Below, in pieces: positions 1-7,389 of a DNA stretch of 37,309 bases (its first letter is position 1; every line of letters starts with the position of its first letter). The stretch covers positions 1 through 37,309 of the forward strand of contig VGFC01000018.1 of the NCBI GenBank assembly GCA_016869045.1, in the 5' to 3' direction. Below the pieces are notes generated by a model. It ran no database searches. It saw only the letters and a program-made list of their open reading frames with translations, and had not been told where the DNA came from. The DNA comes from Armatimonadota bacterium. Lineage in GTDB: Bacteria; Armatimonadota; Zipacnadia; Zipacnadales; VGFC01. Position numbers and translations under genes: made by a program.

Positions 1-1
1 G

Positions 2-202
2 CTCGCGCTGGTGCGGGCCGAGGTCGGGGGTGAGGAGCTGACCACGATCCTGCAGAACGCCGAGACCATCCGCCTCGTCACGCCCGAGGGCCAGCCGATC
101 TCCGTCGTCGCCCTCGCGCCCGGCACCCAGGTCCTCGTCGCCCTCGAGAAGGCCGGCCGCCACCTCGGCACGAAGATCGAGGAGACCATCGAGGAGCATT
201 GA
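2..202 (+). CDS. 3-dehydroquinate synthase II (archaeal type), C-terminal fragment
   Basis: Only the last 66 residues lie in the window; the gene begins upstream and ends at the TGA at 200-202. The visible part carries the run TILQNAETIRLVTPEG, then SVVALAPGTQVLVALE and GRHLGTKIEETIEE. This matches the C-terminus of the DHQS II family, which makes 3-dehydroquinate from an amino-dideoxy-heptulosonate in the alternative entry to aromatic amino-acid synthesis known from archaea. It is distinct from the NAD-dependent AroB of most bacteria. The first in-frame GTG at 11 is internal to the protein and is not a start. The assignment rests on recognising the C-terminal sequence; the catalytic region is outside the window. 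Confidence 0.8.
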   Translation, partial: LALVRAEVGGEELTTILQNAETIRLVTPEGQPISVVALAPGTQVLVALEKAGRHLGTKIEETIEEH

Positions 203-265
203 TTGACCGCGCCGAGGGCGGCGGGTATACTCCTCGCGTGGGGACGTCCCCCGCAGGTGAGCAAG

Positions 266-691
266 ATGGCGGTACGAGAAGCTGCAGCGGTCGTGCAAGA
301 GCAGGCGCGAACGCCTCGGCGCGTGCGAGCGCGACCCCATGGCGATTCGGCTGCGTGGCGAAAGTTCGAGACGAGGGTGCTTGAGCTCCGGCGGCCGTGG
401 AACTGGGACGGCGAACGAAGTCGCGCCATCCGGGCGAGCGCATGTCGGGCCGCGGTGACGTTCGCCCGCGAGGCGGTCGCGGTACGCCCTGACCTCGGCC
501 TCCCGAGACCGTCGGGGTCCTACCGCGGTGCCGTTGCGCTCACCTGGGATGCCCCCCAGGAGAGCCTGACCGTGTTCGTGCGGACCGCTGATCTGAGGCG
601 CCTCGAGTACCACTGGGAGACCCTCGCCTACGAGTACGGCGGGGGCACTGCGACGCGCGAGGAAGTCCTGCAGCGGCTCGTGGGTCTCTGA
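266..691 (+). CDS. Small protein with a WNWDG motif, unknown function
   Basis: A 141-residue reading using the ATG at 266, which has a weak GGTGAG upstream. A TTG at 203, directly after the preceding stop, would add 21 residues without a clear ribosome site. I do not recognise an assigned function. The C-terminal half has the pattern WNWDGERS, a helical A-rich stretch, a Pro-rich turn, GAVALTWD and a final strand pair. That resembles a group of uncharacterised bacterial proteins with a conserved NWDG near the start of the domain and a G-x-x-L-x-W strand later. It is followed after 20 bp by another small gene and then by a UroD-like gene in 4-bp overlap, so the three are probably co-transcribed. 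A regulatory or antitoxin-like role is possible but not shown. Confidence 0.6.
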   Translation: MAVREAAAVVQEQARTPRRVRARPHGDSAAWRKFETRVLELRRPWNWDGERSRAIRASACRAAVTFAREAVAVRPDLGLPRPSGSYRGAVALTWDAPQESLTVFVRTADLRRLEYHWETLAYEYGGGTATREEVLQRLVGL

Positions 692-711
692 CCCCACAGG
701 CGTGCCCCCCA

Positions 712-1188
712 ATGCCACAGGCTCCACGCAGACTGAAACCCGACGATACGCTCTACCGTGCGGTGCGCCCGGGGGAGTGCGATGAGCAGGGCCCGCTGCG
801 GTCGGCCTTCGAGTACACGGGCATCGACCGCAGCACCGGGCGTCCCTCGGCCACGCTCTCCTTCTCGGTGAGGGGCGAAGCCACCCCCTCCGATGCCCTC
901 GCCGCGATCTCCCGGCAGTCGGTGGCTCGCCGGCTCTGTGGGACCGGCAAGCGCCCCCCCTCACCCGAGGCGATGTACCGGCACGGGTTCCGGGTCGCCG
1001 CACTCTCCGCGCGGCCCGTACTGGAGGCCTGTGCTCGCGCGGGCACCGAGGTGCGCGTCGTCGCCGACCCCTCAGGCAACGAGGTCGAGCCGAACGGGCA
1101 CCTGCAGCTCCACGCCGGCTCTCGGTTGGCTCGCACCTGGGCATCGCACTCGCGCATCCTCAGCGAAAGGGAGACCTTTGGCGGATGA
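712..1188 (+). CDS. Hypothetical protein, partner of the WNWDG protein
   Basis: This 158-residue protein begins at an ATG 20 bp after the previous stop. Its TGA overlaps the ATG of the next gene in an ATGA arrangement (1185-1188), so translation of the two is probably coupled. The N-terminal part contains LYRAVRPGECDEQGPLRSAFEYTG, and the C-terminal part ends in a basic and polar stretch. There is no signal peptide, membrane segment or cysteine cluster. I do not recognise a named domain. The pairing with a small acidic/aromatic WNWDG protein resembles a two-gene module of toxin-antitoxin size, but no nuclease or DNA-binding motif is visible. Function unknown. Confidence 0.6.
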   Translation: MPQAPRRLKPDDTLYRAVRPGECDEQGPLRSAFEYTGIDRSTGRPSATLSFSVRGEATPSDALAAISRQSVARRLCGTGKRPPSPEAMYRHGFRVAALSARPVLEACARAGTEVRVVADPSGNEVEPNGHLQLHAGSRLARTWASHSRILSERETFGG

Positions 1189-2288
1189 CCGGTCGCGAAC
1201 GCGCGTTGCGCGCACTTCAGTTCCAGCCGACGGATCGTGTGCCGATGCTCGGCGGGTTCATCGCCCACGCCGCGTACCTGCGGAGAATGAGCGGGCTTGA
1301 CCCGTGGACGGACTCGCGGCGGGCGGCGATCGAGACGGTGCGCGCGCAGGGAGCGTGCCTGATCATCCAGGTGGTTGGGCCGAAGCCTGCCGAGCAGTCC
1401 ACCGAGATGGGGGATGGGAGGGCGAGCAACTTCTCGCGGCAGGGGGAGTGCGGGTTCCAGTCGCCGGAGCAGGTGCGCGACTACTGCCTCGGGCTGCCCG
1501 ACCCCGAGTGCGTGCGCCGCGAGTTCGATCGCCAGGCGTACTACGACCACTGCGTCGCGACGTGGAGGCAGAACGACGCGGAGGGCGGCGAGGACATCCT
1601 CATCCTGCCGTACTACCTCGCGAGCGACTGCCCCTTCATGTACTACTCGCAGTTCGGCTATGAGAACTACTTCGAGGCCATCGCGCTGTATCCCGAGGCC
1701 ATCGGCAAGCTCTTCCGCCACGCCGCCGAGCACGCGCGCCTGCGAAACGAGGTGTTCGCCGCCGCCTCTCTGGAGGCGGGCATCCCGCCGTGGGTCTACA
1801 TGGGGCAGGACGTGTGCGACAACGCGGGGCCGATGATCTCACCCGCAGCCCTCGACCGGCTGTACTTCCCGAACCTCGCCTACGCGCTGGAACCGCTGAA
1901 CCGGATCGGCATCCGCAAGGTCTGGCATTCCGACGGGAACATCAACCCGGTCCTGGACCGATTGCTTGAGTGCGGCATCGACGGCTTCCAAGGCCTGCAG
2001 GAGGACCGCTGGCTGCTGCCGCGCCAGGTCGTCTCCCTCGCGAAGCTCGCGCGGATGAAGGCGAAGACCGGCGACAAGCTCATCCTGTTCGGCAGCCTCT
2101 CCGTGCGCGACGTGCTGCCGCGTGGGACACCGGACGACGTGCGCCGGGACGTGGAGCGCTGCATTGATGCCGCGGCCGACGGGGGCGGCTACTTCCTCGC
2201 GCCTACGAGCACCCTCGGCCCGGACGTACCCATCGCGAACATCGACGCGATGGTCGATCACTGTCGGGAATACGGCGCAGGGCGATAG
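1185..2288 (+). CDS. UroD-like (uroporphyrinogen decarboxylase/methyltransferase superfamily) protein
   Basis: The protein has 367 residues and starts at the ATG that overlaps the previous stop. The N-terminus RERALRALQFQPTDRVPM is characteristic of the URO-D superfamily, a TIM-barrel group that includes haem-pathway decarboxylases and cobamide-dependent methyltransferases of the MtaA/CmuA kind. Around residue 248 the sequence reads WHSDGN followed by GIDGFQGLQ. In zinc-dependent methyltransferases this site is normally an H-x-C motif, so the His-Ser-Asp form argues against that activity. The Arg-rich substrate site of true HemE is not obvious, and the genomic setting is not haem synthesis. 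Similar paralogues are common in bacteria rich in glycan-degrading genes, where their substrates are unknown. Family assignment is firm; reaction unknown. Confidence 0.85.
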   Translation: MTGRERALRALQFQPTDRVPMLGGFIAHAAYLRRMSGLDPWTDSRRAAIETVRAQGACLIIQVVGPKPAEQSTEMGDGRASNFSRQGECGFQSPEQVRDYCLGLPDPECVRREFDRQAYYDHCVATWRQNDAEGGEDILILPYYLASDCPFMYYSQFGYENYFEAIALYPEAIGKLFRHAAEHARLRNEVFAAASLEAGIPPWVYMGQDVCDNAGPMISPAALDRLYFPNLAYALEPLNRIGIRKVWHSDGNINPVLDRLLECGIDGFQGLQEDRWLLPRQVVSLAKLARMKAKTGDKLILFGSLSVRDVLPRGTPDDVRRDVERCIDAAADGGGYFLAPTSTLGPDVPIANIDAMVDHCREYGAGR

Positions 2289-2343
2289 CGGAAGCCAGCC
2301 TGCGATCTCATCCCGGAGCGGCGACGTGCTCTTCTTCTCGGCA

Positions 2344-2380
2344 TGGCCCAATGAGATGGGCCAGGGTTCCACTTTTTTTT
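2344..2380 (+). terminator. Hairpin followed by a T8 run
   Basis: The arms TGGCCCA (2344-2350) and TGGGCCA (2357-2363) form a 7-bp stem with a 6-nt loop. A run of eight T follows at 2373-2380, after a 9-nt spacer. It lies 55 bp after the UroD-like stop. The spacer is longer than in a classical intrinsic terminator, so it may be a weak terminator or part of the structured leader of the prepilin gene. Confidence 0.45.
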
Positions 2381-2403
2381 CGGGCACGGAGGAGGAATCC
2401 GAG

Positions 2404-2442
2404 ATGGCTGCGACGAATACCCCATTCATCACGGGGCGATGA
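2404..2442 (+). CDS. Possible 12-residue leader peptide ORF
   Basis: An ATG at 2404 is preceded by GGAGGAGG (2388-2395) with an 8-nt spacing, an excellent ribosome-binding site that serves no other start codon nearby. The frame reads MAATNTPFITGR and then TGA. A perfect 7-bp hairpin (2452-2469) follows, then the ribosome site and ATG of the prepilin at 2493. The order of strong ribosome site, very short frame, hairpin and structural gene is that of an upstream regulatory ORF. Nothing in the peptide suggests a specific amino-acid sensor. It may alternatively be the relic of a lost gene start. Confidence 0.3.
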   Translation: MAATNTPFITGR

Positions 2443-2451
2443 GGCCCCTGA

Positions 2452-2469
2452 CCTACGCTGTTGCGTAGG
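2452..2469 (+). promoter_or_regulatory. Hairpin in the leader of the prepilin gene
   Basis: The arms CCTACGC (2452-2458) and GCGTAGG (2463-2469) pair perfectly around a TGTT loop. The structure ends 11 nt before the GGAGGG ribosome site of the prepilin (2481-2486). It could stabilise the mRNA 5' end or take part in attenuation with the short upstream ORF. No U-run follows, so it is not an intrinsic terminator. Confidence 0.4.
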
Positions 2470-2492
2470 ACCCCATACACGGAGGGAGCCCT

Positions 2493-3194
2493 ATGAGGAG
2501 CAGAGGCTTCACCCTCATTGAGTTGTTGGTCGTGATTGCGATCATCGCAATCCTCGCCGCGATTCTGTTCCCCGTCTTTGCCCGAGCGCGCGAGAAGGCG
2601 CGCCAAACGAGTTGCCTGAGCAATGTCAAGCAACTGGCCCTTGGGTTCAACATGTACTCTTCCGACTACGACGAGCGGTTCCCGTACTGGCAGTGGGCGA
2701 ACCGCAAGTGCGGGGGCAATGCTCACGTCACGTACCTCTGGTACATGACGATCTACCCCTACGTCAAGAACAGTCAGCTGTACCAGTGCCCCAGCACCTC
2801 CGGCAACAACAAGTGCGCCAACAACGCCACTCAGTATCCCGGCATCGACATCATCCCGATCGTGAACTACGCGCTCAACGAGCCCATCAGCAACCACTGC
2901 TGCAACCGCACTTTCAAGGACATGCAGTGGCCGGCGGAAACGCTCCTGATCGGGGATGCCAGATCCTCTCTCGGGGGATGGCACCCTCCCGACCCGCCCT
3001 CGATCCTCTGGCGCTATGCCACCACCGAGGGTGGGACGTGTGCGTGTGGCAGCGGGAATAGCGCGCCAAATGACGGCCAGGCGCGCCACAACGGGGGCAG
3101 CAACATCGGGTTCTGCGACGGGCACGCCAAGTGGATGAAGTGGAACAACATCACGAACCCGGGCGTCCGGTACCGCGCGAACCGGTGGCGGTAG
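2493..3194 (+). CDS. DUF1559-type prepilin-like protein
   Basis: The protein has 233 residues. The start is fixed by GGAGGG six bases upstream of the ATG. The N-terminus [20 protein letters not shown] is a type IV prepilin/type II pseudopilin signal: cleavage is expected between Gly and the Phe that becomes N-methylated, and the hydrophobic helix follows. Next comes [15 protein letters not shown], then a Cys-, Trp- and Asn-rich globular part. The protein ends with [11 protein letters not shown], the D-G-H signature seen near the C-terminus of DUF1559 proteins (Planctomycetes-type and Armatimonadota-type). Such proteins occur in large paralogous families, are presumed to be exported by a type II/IV machinery and have unknown function. 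It stands alone here, with no pilus genes nearby. Confidence 0.9.
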   Translation: MRSRGFTLIELLVVIAIIAILAAILFPVFARAREKARQTSCLSNVKQLALGFNMYSSDYDERFPYWQWANRKCGGNAHVTYLWYMTIYPYVKNSQLYQCPSTSGNNKCANNATQYPGIDIIPIVNYALNEPISNHCCNRTFKDMQWPAETLLIGDARSSLGGWHPPDPPSILWRYATTEGGTCACGSGNSAPNDGQARHNGGSNIGFCDGHAKWMKWNNITNPGVRYRANRWR

Positions 3195-3225
3195 TCGGCC
3201 AGACGTTGTGGTTCTTCGCCTACGT

Positions 3226-3256
3226 TGGCAGCCGCCCGCCGCCCGGGCGGCTGCCA
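3226..3256. terminator. Strong GC hairpin between convergent genes
   Basis: A perfect 13-bp stem (3226-3238 with 3244-3256) around a 5-nt loop lies 31 bp after the prepilin stop and 72 bp from the end of hicB on the other strand. There is no T-run on either side. It probably ends transcription or protects 3' ends from both directions. The remaining bases up to 3327 show nothing else recognisable. Confidence 0.55.
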
Positions 3257-3327
3257 TGCCGTTCGGCCACCAGCGCCCTGGGCCCGGACGTGTCTGTCGC
3301 GAACTGGGCAAGGGCGGTAGCAGGGGG

Positions 3328-3540
3328 CTACCCCGCGACCTCCACCAGATGGGGGTACGTCCGGGGCTCGGGTACGGGCTCTCCTGACCGCTGCATGAGC
3401 TCGATGTGGGCGTCGATGGCCTCGCTGATGAGGTCCAGCACCTCCTCCTCGGTATCCCCGACCGCAATGCAGCCCGGCAAGTCGGGGACATGAGCGCCCC
3501 AACTGCTCTCCCCTCGCTCAGTCACGACCAAGTACCTCAT
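3328..3540 (-). CDS. hicB: HicB-family antitoxin (short form)
   Basis: This 70-residue protein starts at an ATG with AAGGGGAG just upstream. It has the HicB/UPF0150 pattern: an N-terminal strand (RYLVVTERGESSWGAHVPDLPGCIAVGDT), then EEEVLDLISEAIDAHIE and a short Pro-rich end. The family forms a degenerate double-stranded-RNA-binding fold that masks the HicA nuclease. The protein stops after this domain and shows no clear C-terminal helix-turn-helix or ribbon-helix-helix. If it represses its own operon, it must do so in another way. Its start overlaps the end of hicA by 23 bp, the usual toxin-first order for this system. Confidence 0.88.
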   Translation of the reverse strand: MRYLVVTERGESSWGAHVPDLPGCIAVGDTEEEVLDLISEAIDAHIELMQRSGEPVPEPRTYPHLVEVAG

Positions 3541-3739
3541 CTCTGCTCCCCTTCAGCCCGGCCGCCTTCAGGATCGCCGCCAACGTGCCGGGGGGTACGT
3601 CACGACTCGCGTTGCCCGACACCGTGATTGTACCAGATCGGCCAGGATGCTGGAAGTGGCGGTGGCTGCCTCGACTTCGGACGAGACTCCACCCATCGTG
3701 TTCCAGGAGGCGGACCAGCTCACGGACCTTCATCGGCAT
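3518..3739 (-). CDS. hicA: HicA-family mRNA interferase toxin
   Basis: This 73-residue protein has the sequence VRELVRLLEHDGWSLVRSRGSHRHFQHPGRSGTITV spread over residues 5-40. This is the HicA fold, with the conserved Gly-Ser-His carrying the presumed catalytic histidine (His26). Its C-terminus (PPGTLAAILKAAGL) is also typical. HicA cleaves mRNA and is neutralised by HicB, whose gene overlaps its 3' end. The start at 3739 has only a weak GGT upstream; a second in-frame ATG lies at 3733. The pair sits 36 bp downstream of the sugar-isomerase gene on the same strand and may be partly transcribed from it. All expected residues are present, so the toxin appears intact. Confidence 0.88.
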   Translation of the reverse strand: MPMKVRELVRLLEHDGWSLVRSRGSHRHFQHPGRSGTITVSGNASRDVPPGTLAAILKAAGLKGSRDEVLGRD

Positions 3740-3775
3740 GGTGACCAGGTTTGGGCGTCGTGGCCCCGGTCCTTG

Positions 3776-4603
3776 CTACTCCATCAGCCCCGCCAGGTAG
3801 GCCATCCCCTTTCGGGTCATCTCGACAGGATCGTCCGAGCCTTCGTACTCGAAGGCAAGGAAGCCGGGGTAGTTCATCGCCTTGAGTTCCGCAATGATGG
3901 CCGGGTAGTTCAGCGCGCCCTCACCACAGACGGCGGCGATGTAGCCCTTCCCCGCGCGGGAGTACAGGCGCGCCCGGTCGTCGGGCACGAGCGCCCAGTC
4001 CTTCGCGTGGGCGTGGCGGACGCGCGGCGCGACAGCACGCAAGAAGTCTACCGGGTCCTCGTCGCCCATGACCATGTTCCCGCTGTCGTAGCAGACCATC
4101 AGGTCCGGGCCGGCGAGTTCGCAGGTCTCCAGGACCTCGTCTGAGGTCTGGTAGGGCGCGAGCGAGCTACCGAAATCCTCGATGGTCACAGTGATGCCGG
4201 CCTCGCGGGCGTGGGGGAGGACCTCGGATAGTGCCCTCGCCACGTTGCGGCGGGCCTCGGCCTTGTCCTGGCCTTCGGTGCAAGCCCCTGTCGTGACCAG
4301 CAGCACCTCGGTGCCGAGCGCGCGGGAATCGTCGATGAGCCTCTTGATCGCATCGACACCCTCCTGACGCGCGACGGGGTCGTCCTGGGTGAGGTTGCGT
4401 CCGCCGATGTGCGACGAGACCACCAGGCCCGCGTCCTCCACCATCGCCTTCAGCTCCTCGGGCGAGTGACTCCCCAGCAGGCCCTCCATCAGATCGACAC
4501 CCAGGCCGCCGGACTCCCGGATGACTCGGAATGCCTCCGGGATCGAGATCGCGCCGGAATGGACCGACCGCCCCATCGAGTAAAGCATGCAGCCGAGTTT
4601 CAT
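3776..4603 (-). CDS. Sugar phosphate isomerase/epimerase (xylose isomerase-like TIM barrel)
   Basis: The protein has 275 residues; the ATG is preceded by GGGAG at 8-nt spacing. The start MKLGCMLYSM and the later motifs TIEDFG (Glu142), CYDSGN (Asp173), HAHAKDW (His199) and LAFEYEG near the end match the divalent-metal site of the AP-endonuclease-2 type sugar isomerase/epimerase family. These enzymes interconvert ketoses, epimerise sugars or act on inosose-like cyclitols. The substrate cannot be told from sequence. It lies downstream of the beta-galactosidase-like gene, separated by an inverted repeat, and probably acts on a sugar released by that enzyme. No signal peptide, so it is cytoplasmic. 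Confidence 0.85.
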   Translation of the reverse strand: MKLGCMLYSMGRSVHSGAISIPEAFRVIRESGGLGVDLMEGLLGSHSPEELKAMVEDAGLVVSSHIGGRNLTQDDPVARQEGVDAIKRLIDDSRALGTEVLLVTTGACTEGQDKAEARRNVARALSEVLPHAREAGITVTIEDFGSSLAPYQTSDEVLETCELAGPDLMVCYDSGNMVMGDEDPVDFLRAVAPRVRHAHAKDWALVPDDRARLYSRAGKGYIAAVCGEGALNYPAIIAELKAMNYPGFLAFEYEGSDDPVEMTRKGMAYLAGLME

Positions 4604-4626
4604 GTGGAACGCTCCCTGCCGGTCAG

Positions 4627-4687
4627 TGTAGGGGCGCAGCGTGCTGCGCCCGCCGTCGGAAGGGGCAGAGCACGCTCTGCCCCTACA
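4627..4687. repeat. Nested palindromic repeat, copy 1
   Basis: The 61-bp unit begins TGTAGGGGC and ends GCCCCTACA, a 9-bp terminal inverted repeat. Each half is itself a palindrome: GGGCGCAGC/GCTGCGCCC in the left half and GGGGCAGAGC/GCTCTGCCCC in the right half. The whole can fold as one long imperfect hairpin or as two adjacent ones. The right end abuts the stop codon of the upstream gene (4688-4690). A related unit with the same GTAGGGGC...GCCCCTAC ends lies at 33086-33150, so this is a dispersed family rather than a one-off terminator. Confidence 0.85.
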
Positions 4688-7306
4688 TCATTGCAGCAGC
4701 AGCAACCTGGTCTCGCCGAGTTGGATAGTGAGTTCGAGATTGTCAGTGCGCACCGCGAGCGTCTGCCCGGTCAGCGCATCGACCACAGTGTAGGCTTCAG
4801 GCAGGCTGAGCGTCTTCGTGCCGGCGCTCGTCGCGGCAACGCCCAGGAACTCGCGGTCCACCAGGATCACGTCATCCGTGTCGCTGTACAGATGCACTCC
4901 CGCCCGCTTCAGGAGGTTCCGCAGAAGCCTCGCCGGGACATGCAGCGCACCGAGGTAGGCGCTCTTGCCGTCGGCCGTGACGGCCGCGGCCGGGGAGCCA
5001 TCTGCGTATCGGCCGAGGATCTGGACCCCGGGCCCTTCGGTGACGGTCCACAGTGGCTCAAGGACTGTGTCGGTGCCGAAGGGCGCGTCCAGGTCGGCCG
5101 TCACCGGCCCGGGTTCGGGCGTGACGCGACCGGGCTGAGGAGTACCGCGCAGCAGGTCCATGCCGATCACGTCCGCCATGTTCCGTTCGCCGGCGTCCTC
5201 GTTGAGGAAGGCGGCGCCGTATAGCCAGATCGCCATCGCGCCGTTGCACTCCCGGCGGATTGCATCGCGGTCGGCATCGGTCAGATGGAAGGCGTTGAGG
5301 AACAGGTACGCCTTGGCCTTCGGCACCTTCCCGGCAGTCAGGTCGCTGAGCAGGTGGATGCGGATCGGTGCGCCGAGGCGGAAGCACTGGCTGCGCATCT
5401 GGTAGACGAGCGGCGAGTGCAGCGCGCTCGTGCACTTCGTGTAGAAGGGGCTCGTCTCGCTGACGATCACTGCGACCTCGGGCGCGAAGGTCGCCGGGCG
5501 CGCCAGCTCGCGGTCGTAGATCGCGCGCAGCCGGCCGATGCTCTCCCATAGATCGGGGCCGTTCACCCAGCCCGTGCCGCCAAGGTCCATGTACCAGCAC
5601 GCGAGGCGCCGGGGCAGGAGCTGCGCGAAGTTGCGTTGGTGCACCCAGATTGAGCCTTGCGGCGTATCGACGCGCCCGAAGCCGGAGTCCGGCGGCGTCA
5701 GGTAGGTGCGCGTGTCGTCCTCATTGAGCCAGAGCTTGCCTCCGCTGCGCACGCTGTCCACTGCGCACATGAACATGCCTGCTCCCCCGAGTTCCCGGTC
5801 GTTGTAGGAGATCGGCGAGGTGAGGATGTCCGCATCGGGGCAGGCGATCATGCGGGCCATCGCGAGGTGCCCGCTGCCCTGCGGCCCCATCGGGATGCCG
5901 TGCATGTCGAACAGGTAGCCGTAGAAGAGCGTGACCAGCTTCCGGCCGTCCGTTTCCTCCTTGATGGCGCGAGCAATGGCCTCCGGCGGCTCCTCCATCG
6001 CGATCTGCTTGTACTCGAAGTAGTCGATCAGCTTGCGCTCGGACTGCGGGTCGCGGAAGAAGCCCAGCTTCGTCGAGAGCTGCTCCTCGGCGGTCGGCAC
6101 GGCGACCTGGTCGAAGGTGATCGCCGGATCGGCCCAGACCTTCTGCAGCGCCGCCTCGGTGCCGTACCGCGCCTGAACCCACTTGCGGAAGCCGGCGCTC
6201 ATCGCGGGCGAGAAGTCGCTGAGCACGGACTCCCACGAGCGCTCGTAGAACCACTCGCCGGTGTGCTGGCCGCAGGGATGATAGCCGATGAACCGGTCGC
6301 CGTACTTCGCCTCACAGTGGCGCACGAGTGCGCGGACGTTTCTCACGCACTCGTCGCGCCACAGCTCGGAGGCCATCGACATGGCTTCCGCCTTCCCATC
6401 CGAGAAGAGCATGGCCTCGTCCGGGTGCTCCTGCAGCCACCAGGCGGGTGGGTTGCAGCCAAAGCGGGGCATCAGGAGAGCCTGCGGGTCGTTGCGCAGC
6501 GTGACCTCGATCGGCATGTCCACACCCGTCCAGTTCGGTTGCTCCCCGGGCTTGGGCCACGGGAGGTCGATCCCGAAGGAGAAGAGGTGCACGCCCGCCG
6601 CCGCCGCGAGCTTCACCTGACTCTCATACTCCTCGTTGCCCTCCGAGGTGTAGATCGTCCACGGCTCGCCCTGCCGGAGGGCGAAGAACTCCACCGTCCG
6701 CGGCTCGGCGGACTTCAGCCAGAGCGAATAGGTGTATGTTTGCCCCTCCTTGACCGTCATCCCGGTCTGGTAGAAGTGCGCGTGCATCGGGTTCTGGCCG
6801 CTGCCGCGGATGGTCACGCGGCAGCTCTGCTCACCGGAGACCTTCTCTTGCGTATCGACGTCCCACTCGACGTCGGCGCCCTCATCAGCCCGCTGGAAGA
6901 GCACCCACGTCTGCGCCATCTCCGCTCTGGCGCTCTCCCAGTCGCCGAAGCGCAGGAGGTTCTCGGTCGGGTGCTCCTGCTTCGGGCCGAGGTACAGCCG
7001 GCAGTCGTCGATCCACACCGTCCCCGGTGGCCCGCCGCCGACGCGAATCTGCACGCCGGCCTGGCCCGCGTTGTCCTCCGGCGCGGTAAAGGTCAGGGAG
7101 TATTCCTTCCACTCCGGCCCAACCGGGACGCCCTTGATGCCTCGCGAGCCCGCCCAGCCATAGAAGACCAGCGGCGTCTGCGGCGTGCCGTTGACGAACA
7201 GCGTGGGGGAGCCGAGGTGGTCTCTGACCTCGGCGCGCAGGTCGGCTGCAGCCACCGGGCCACCTCCCACAACGAGGGATGCGAAGGTCAGCAGCAGGCA
7301 GGCCAT
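4688..7306 (-). CDS. Secreted beta-galactosidase-like glycoside hydrolase with N-terminal carbohydrate-binding-like module
   Basis: The start was set at the ATG at 7306, which has GGAGGG eight bases upstream and opens a signal peptide (MACLLLTFASLVVGGGPVAAA). The frame stays open far upstream, but only as a shadow of the permease gene. The mature protein of about 850 residues first has a beta-rich region with two CBM4-like pieces (residues about 65-105 and 140-215). A TIM-barrel region follows (about 265-560). Candidate acid/base Glu351 lies in GQHTGEWFYE and candidate nucleophile Glu529 in LWLNEDD. The C-terminal part resembles the trimerisation and beta-sandwich domains of GH42-type enzymes. 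Residue roles are inferred by position. It probably acts outside the cytoplasm on plant- or microbe-derived glycans. The permease and isomerase genes are its neighbours on the same strand. Confidence 0.75.
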   Translation of the reverse strand: MACLLLTFASLVVGGGPVAAADLRAEVRDHLGSPTLFVNGTPQTPLVFYGWAGSRGIKGVPVGPEWKEYSLTFTAPEDNAGQAGVQIRVGGGPPGTVWIDDCRLYLGPKQEHPTENLLRFGDWESARAEMAQTWVLFQRADEGADVEWDVDTQEKVSGEQSCRVTIRGSGQNPMHAHFYQTGMTVKEGQTYTYSLWLKSAEPRTVEFFALRQGEPWTIYTSEGNEEYESQVKLAAAAGVHLFSFGIDLPWPKPGEQPNWTGVDMPIEVTLRNDPQALLMPRFGCNPPAWWLQEHPDEAMLFSDGKAEAMSMASELWRDECVRNVRALVRHCEAKYGDRFIGYHPCGQHTGEWFYERSWESVLSDFSPAMSAGFRKWVQARYGTEAALQKVWADPAITFDQVAVPTAEEQLSTKLGFFRDPQSERKLIDYFEYKQIAMEEPPEAIARAIKEETDGRKLVTLFYGYLFDMHGIPMGPQGSGHLAMARMIACPDADILTSPISYNDRELGGAGMFMCAVDSVRSGGKLWLNEDDTRTYLTPPDSGFGRVDTPQGSIWVHQRNFAQLLPRRLACWYMDLGGTGWVNGPDLWESIGRLRAIYDRELARPATFAPEVAVIVSETSPFYTKCTSALHSPLVYQMRSQCFRLGAPIRIHLLSDLTAGKVPKAKAYLFLNAFHLTDADRDAIRRECNGAMAIWLYGAAFLNEDAGERNMADVIGMDLLRGTPQPGRVTPEPGPVTADLDAPFGTDTVLEPLWTVTEGPGVQILGRYADGSPAAAVTADGKSAYLGALHVPARLLRNLLKRAGVHLYSDTDDVILVDREFLGVAATSAGTKTLSLPEAYTVVDALTGQTLAVRTDNLELTIQLGETRLLLLQ

Positions 7307-7389
7307 GGTCTCAGCCCTCCGACGAAGTGCCGGACGCCGGACAACGTCCTTCGCGGAAGACCGGACCAATCCCTTGGCGGACGAGGGGC

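Noticed and set aside
1839-3491. Minus-strand open frame of 550 codons covering UroD-like, leader and prepilin regions
   Set aside because: It overlaps two well-supported plus-strand genes and the hicB gene on its own strand, and shows no domain.
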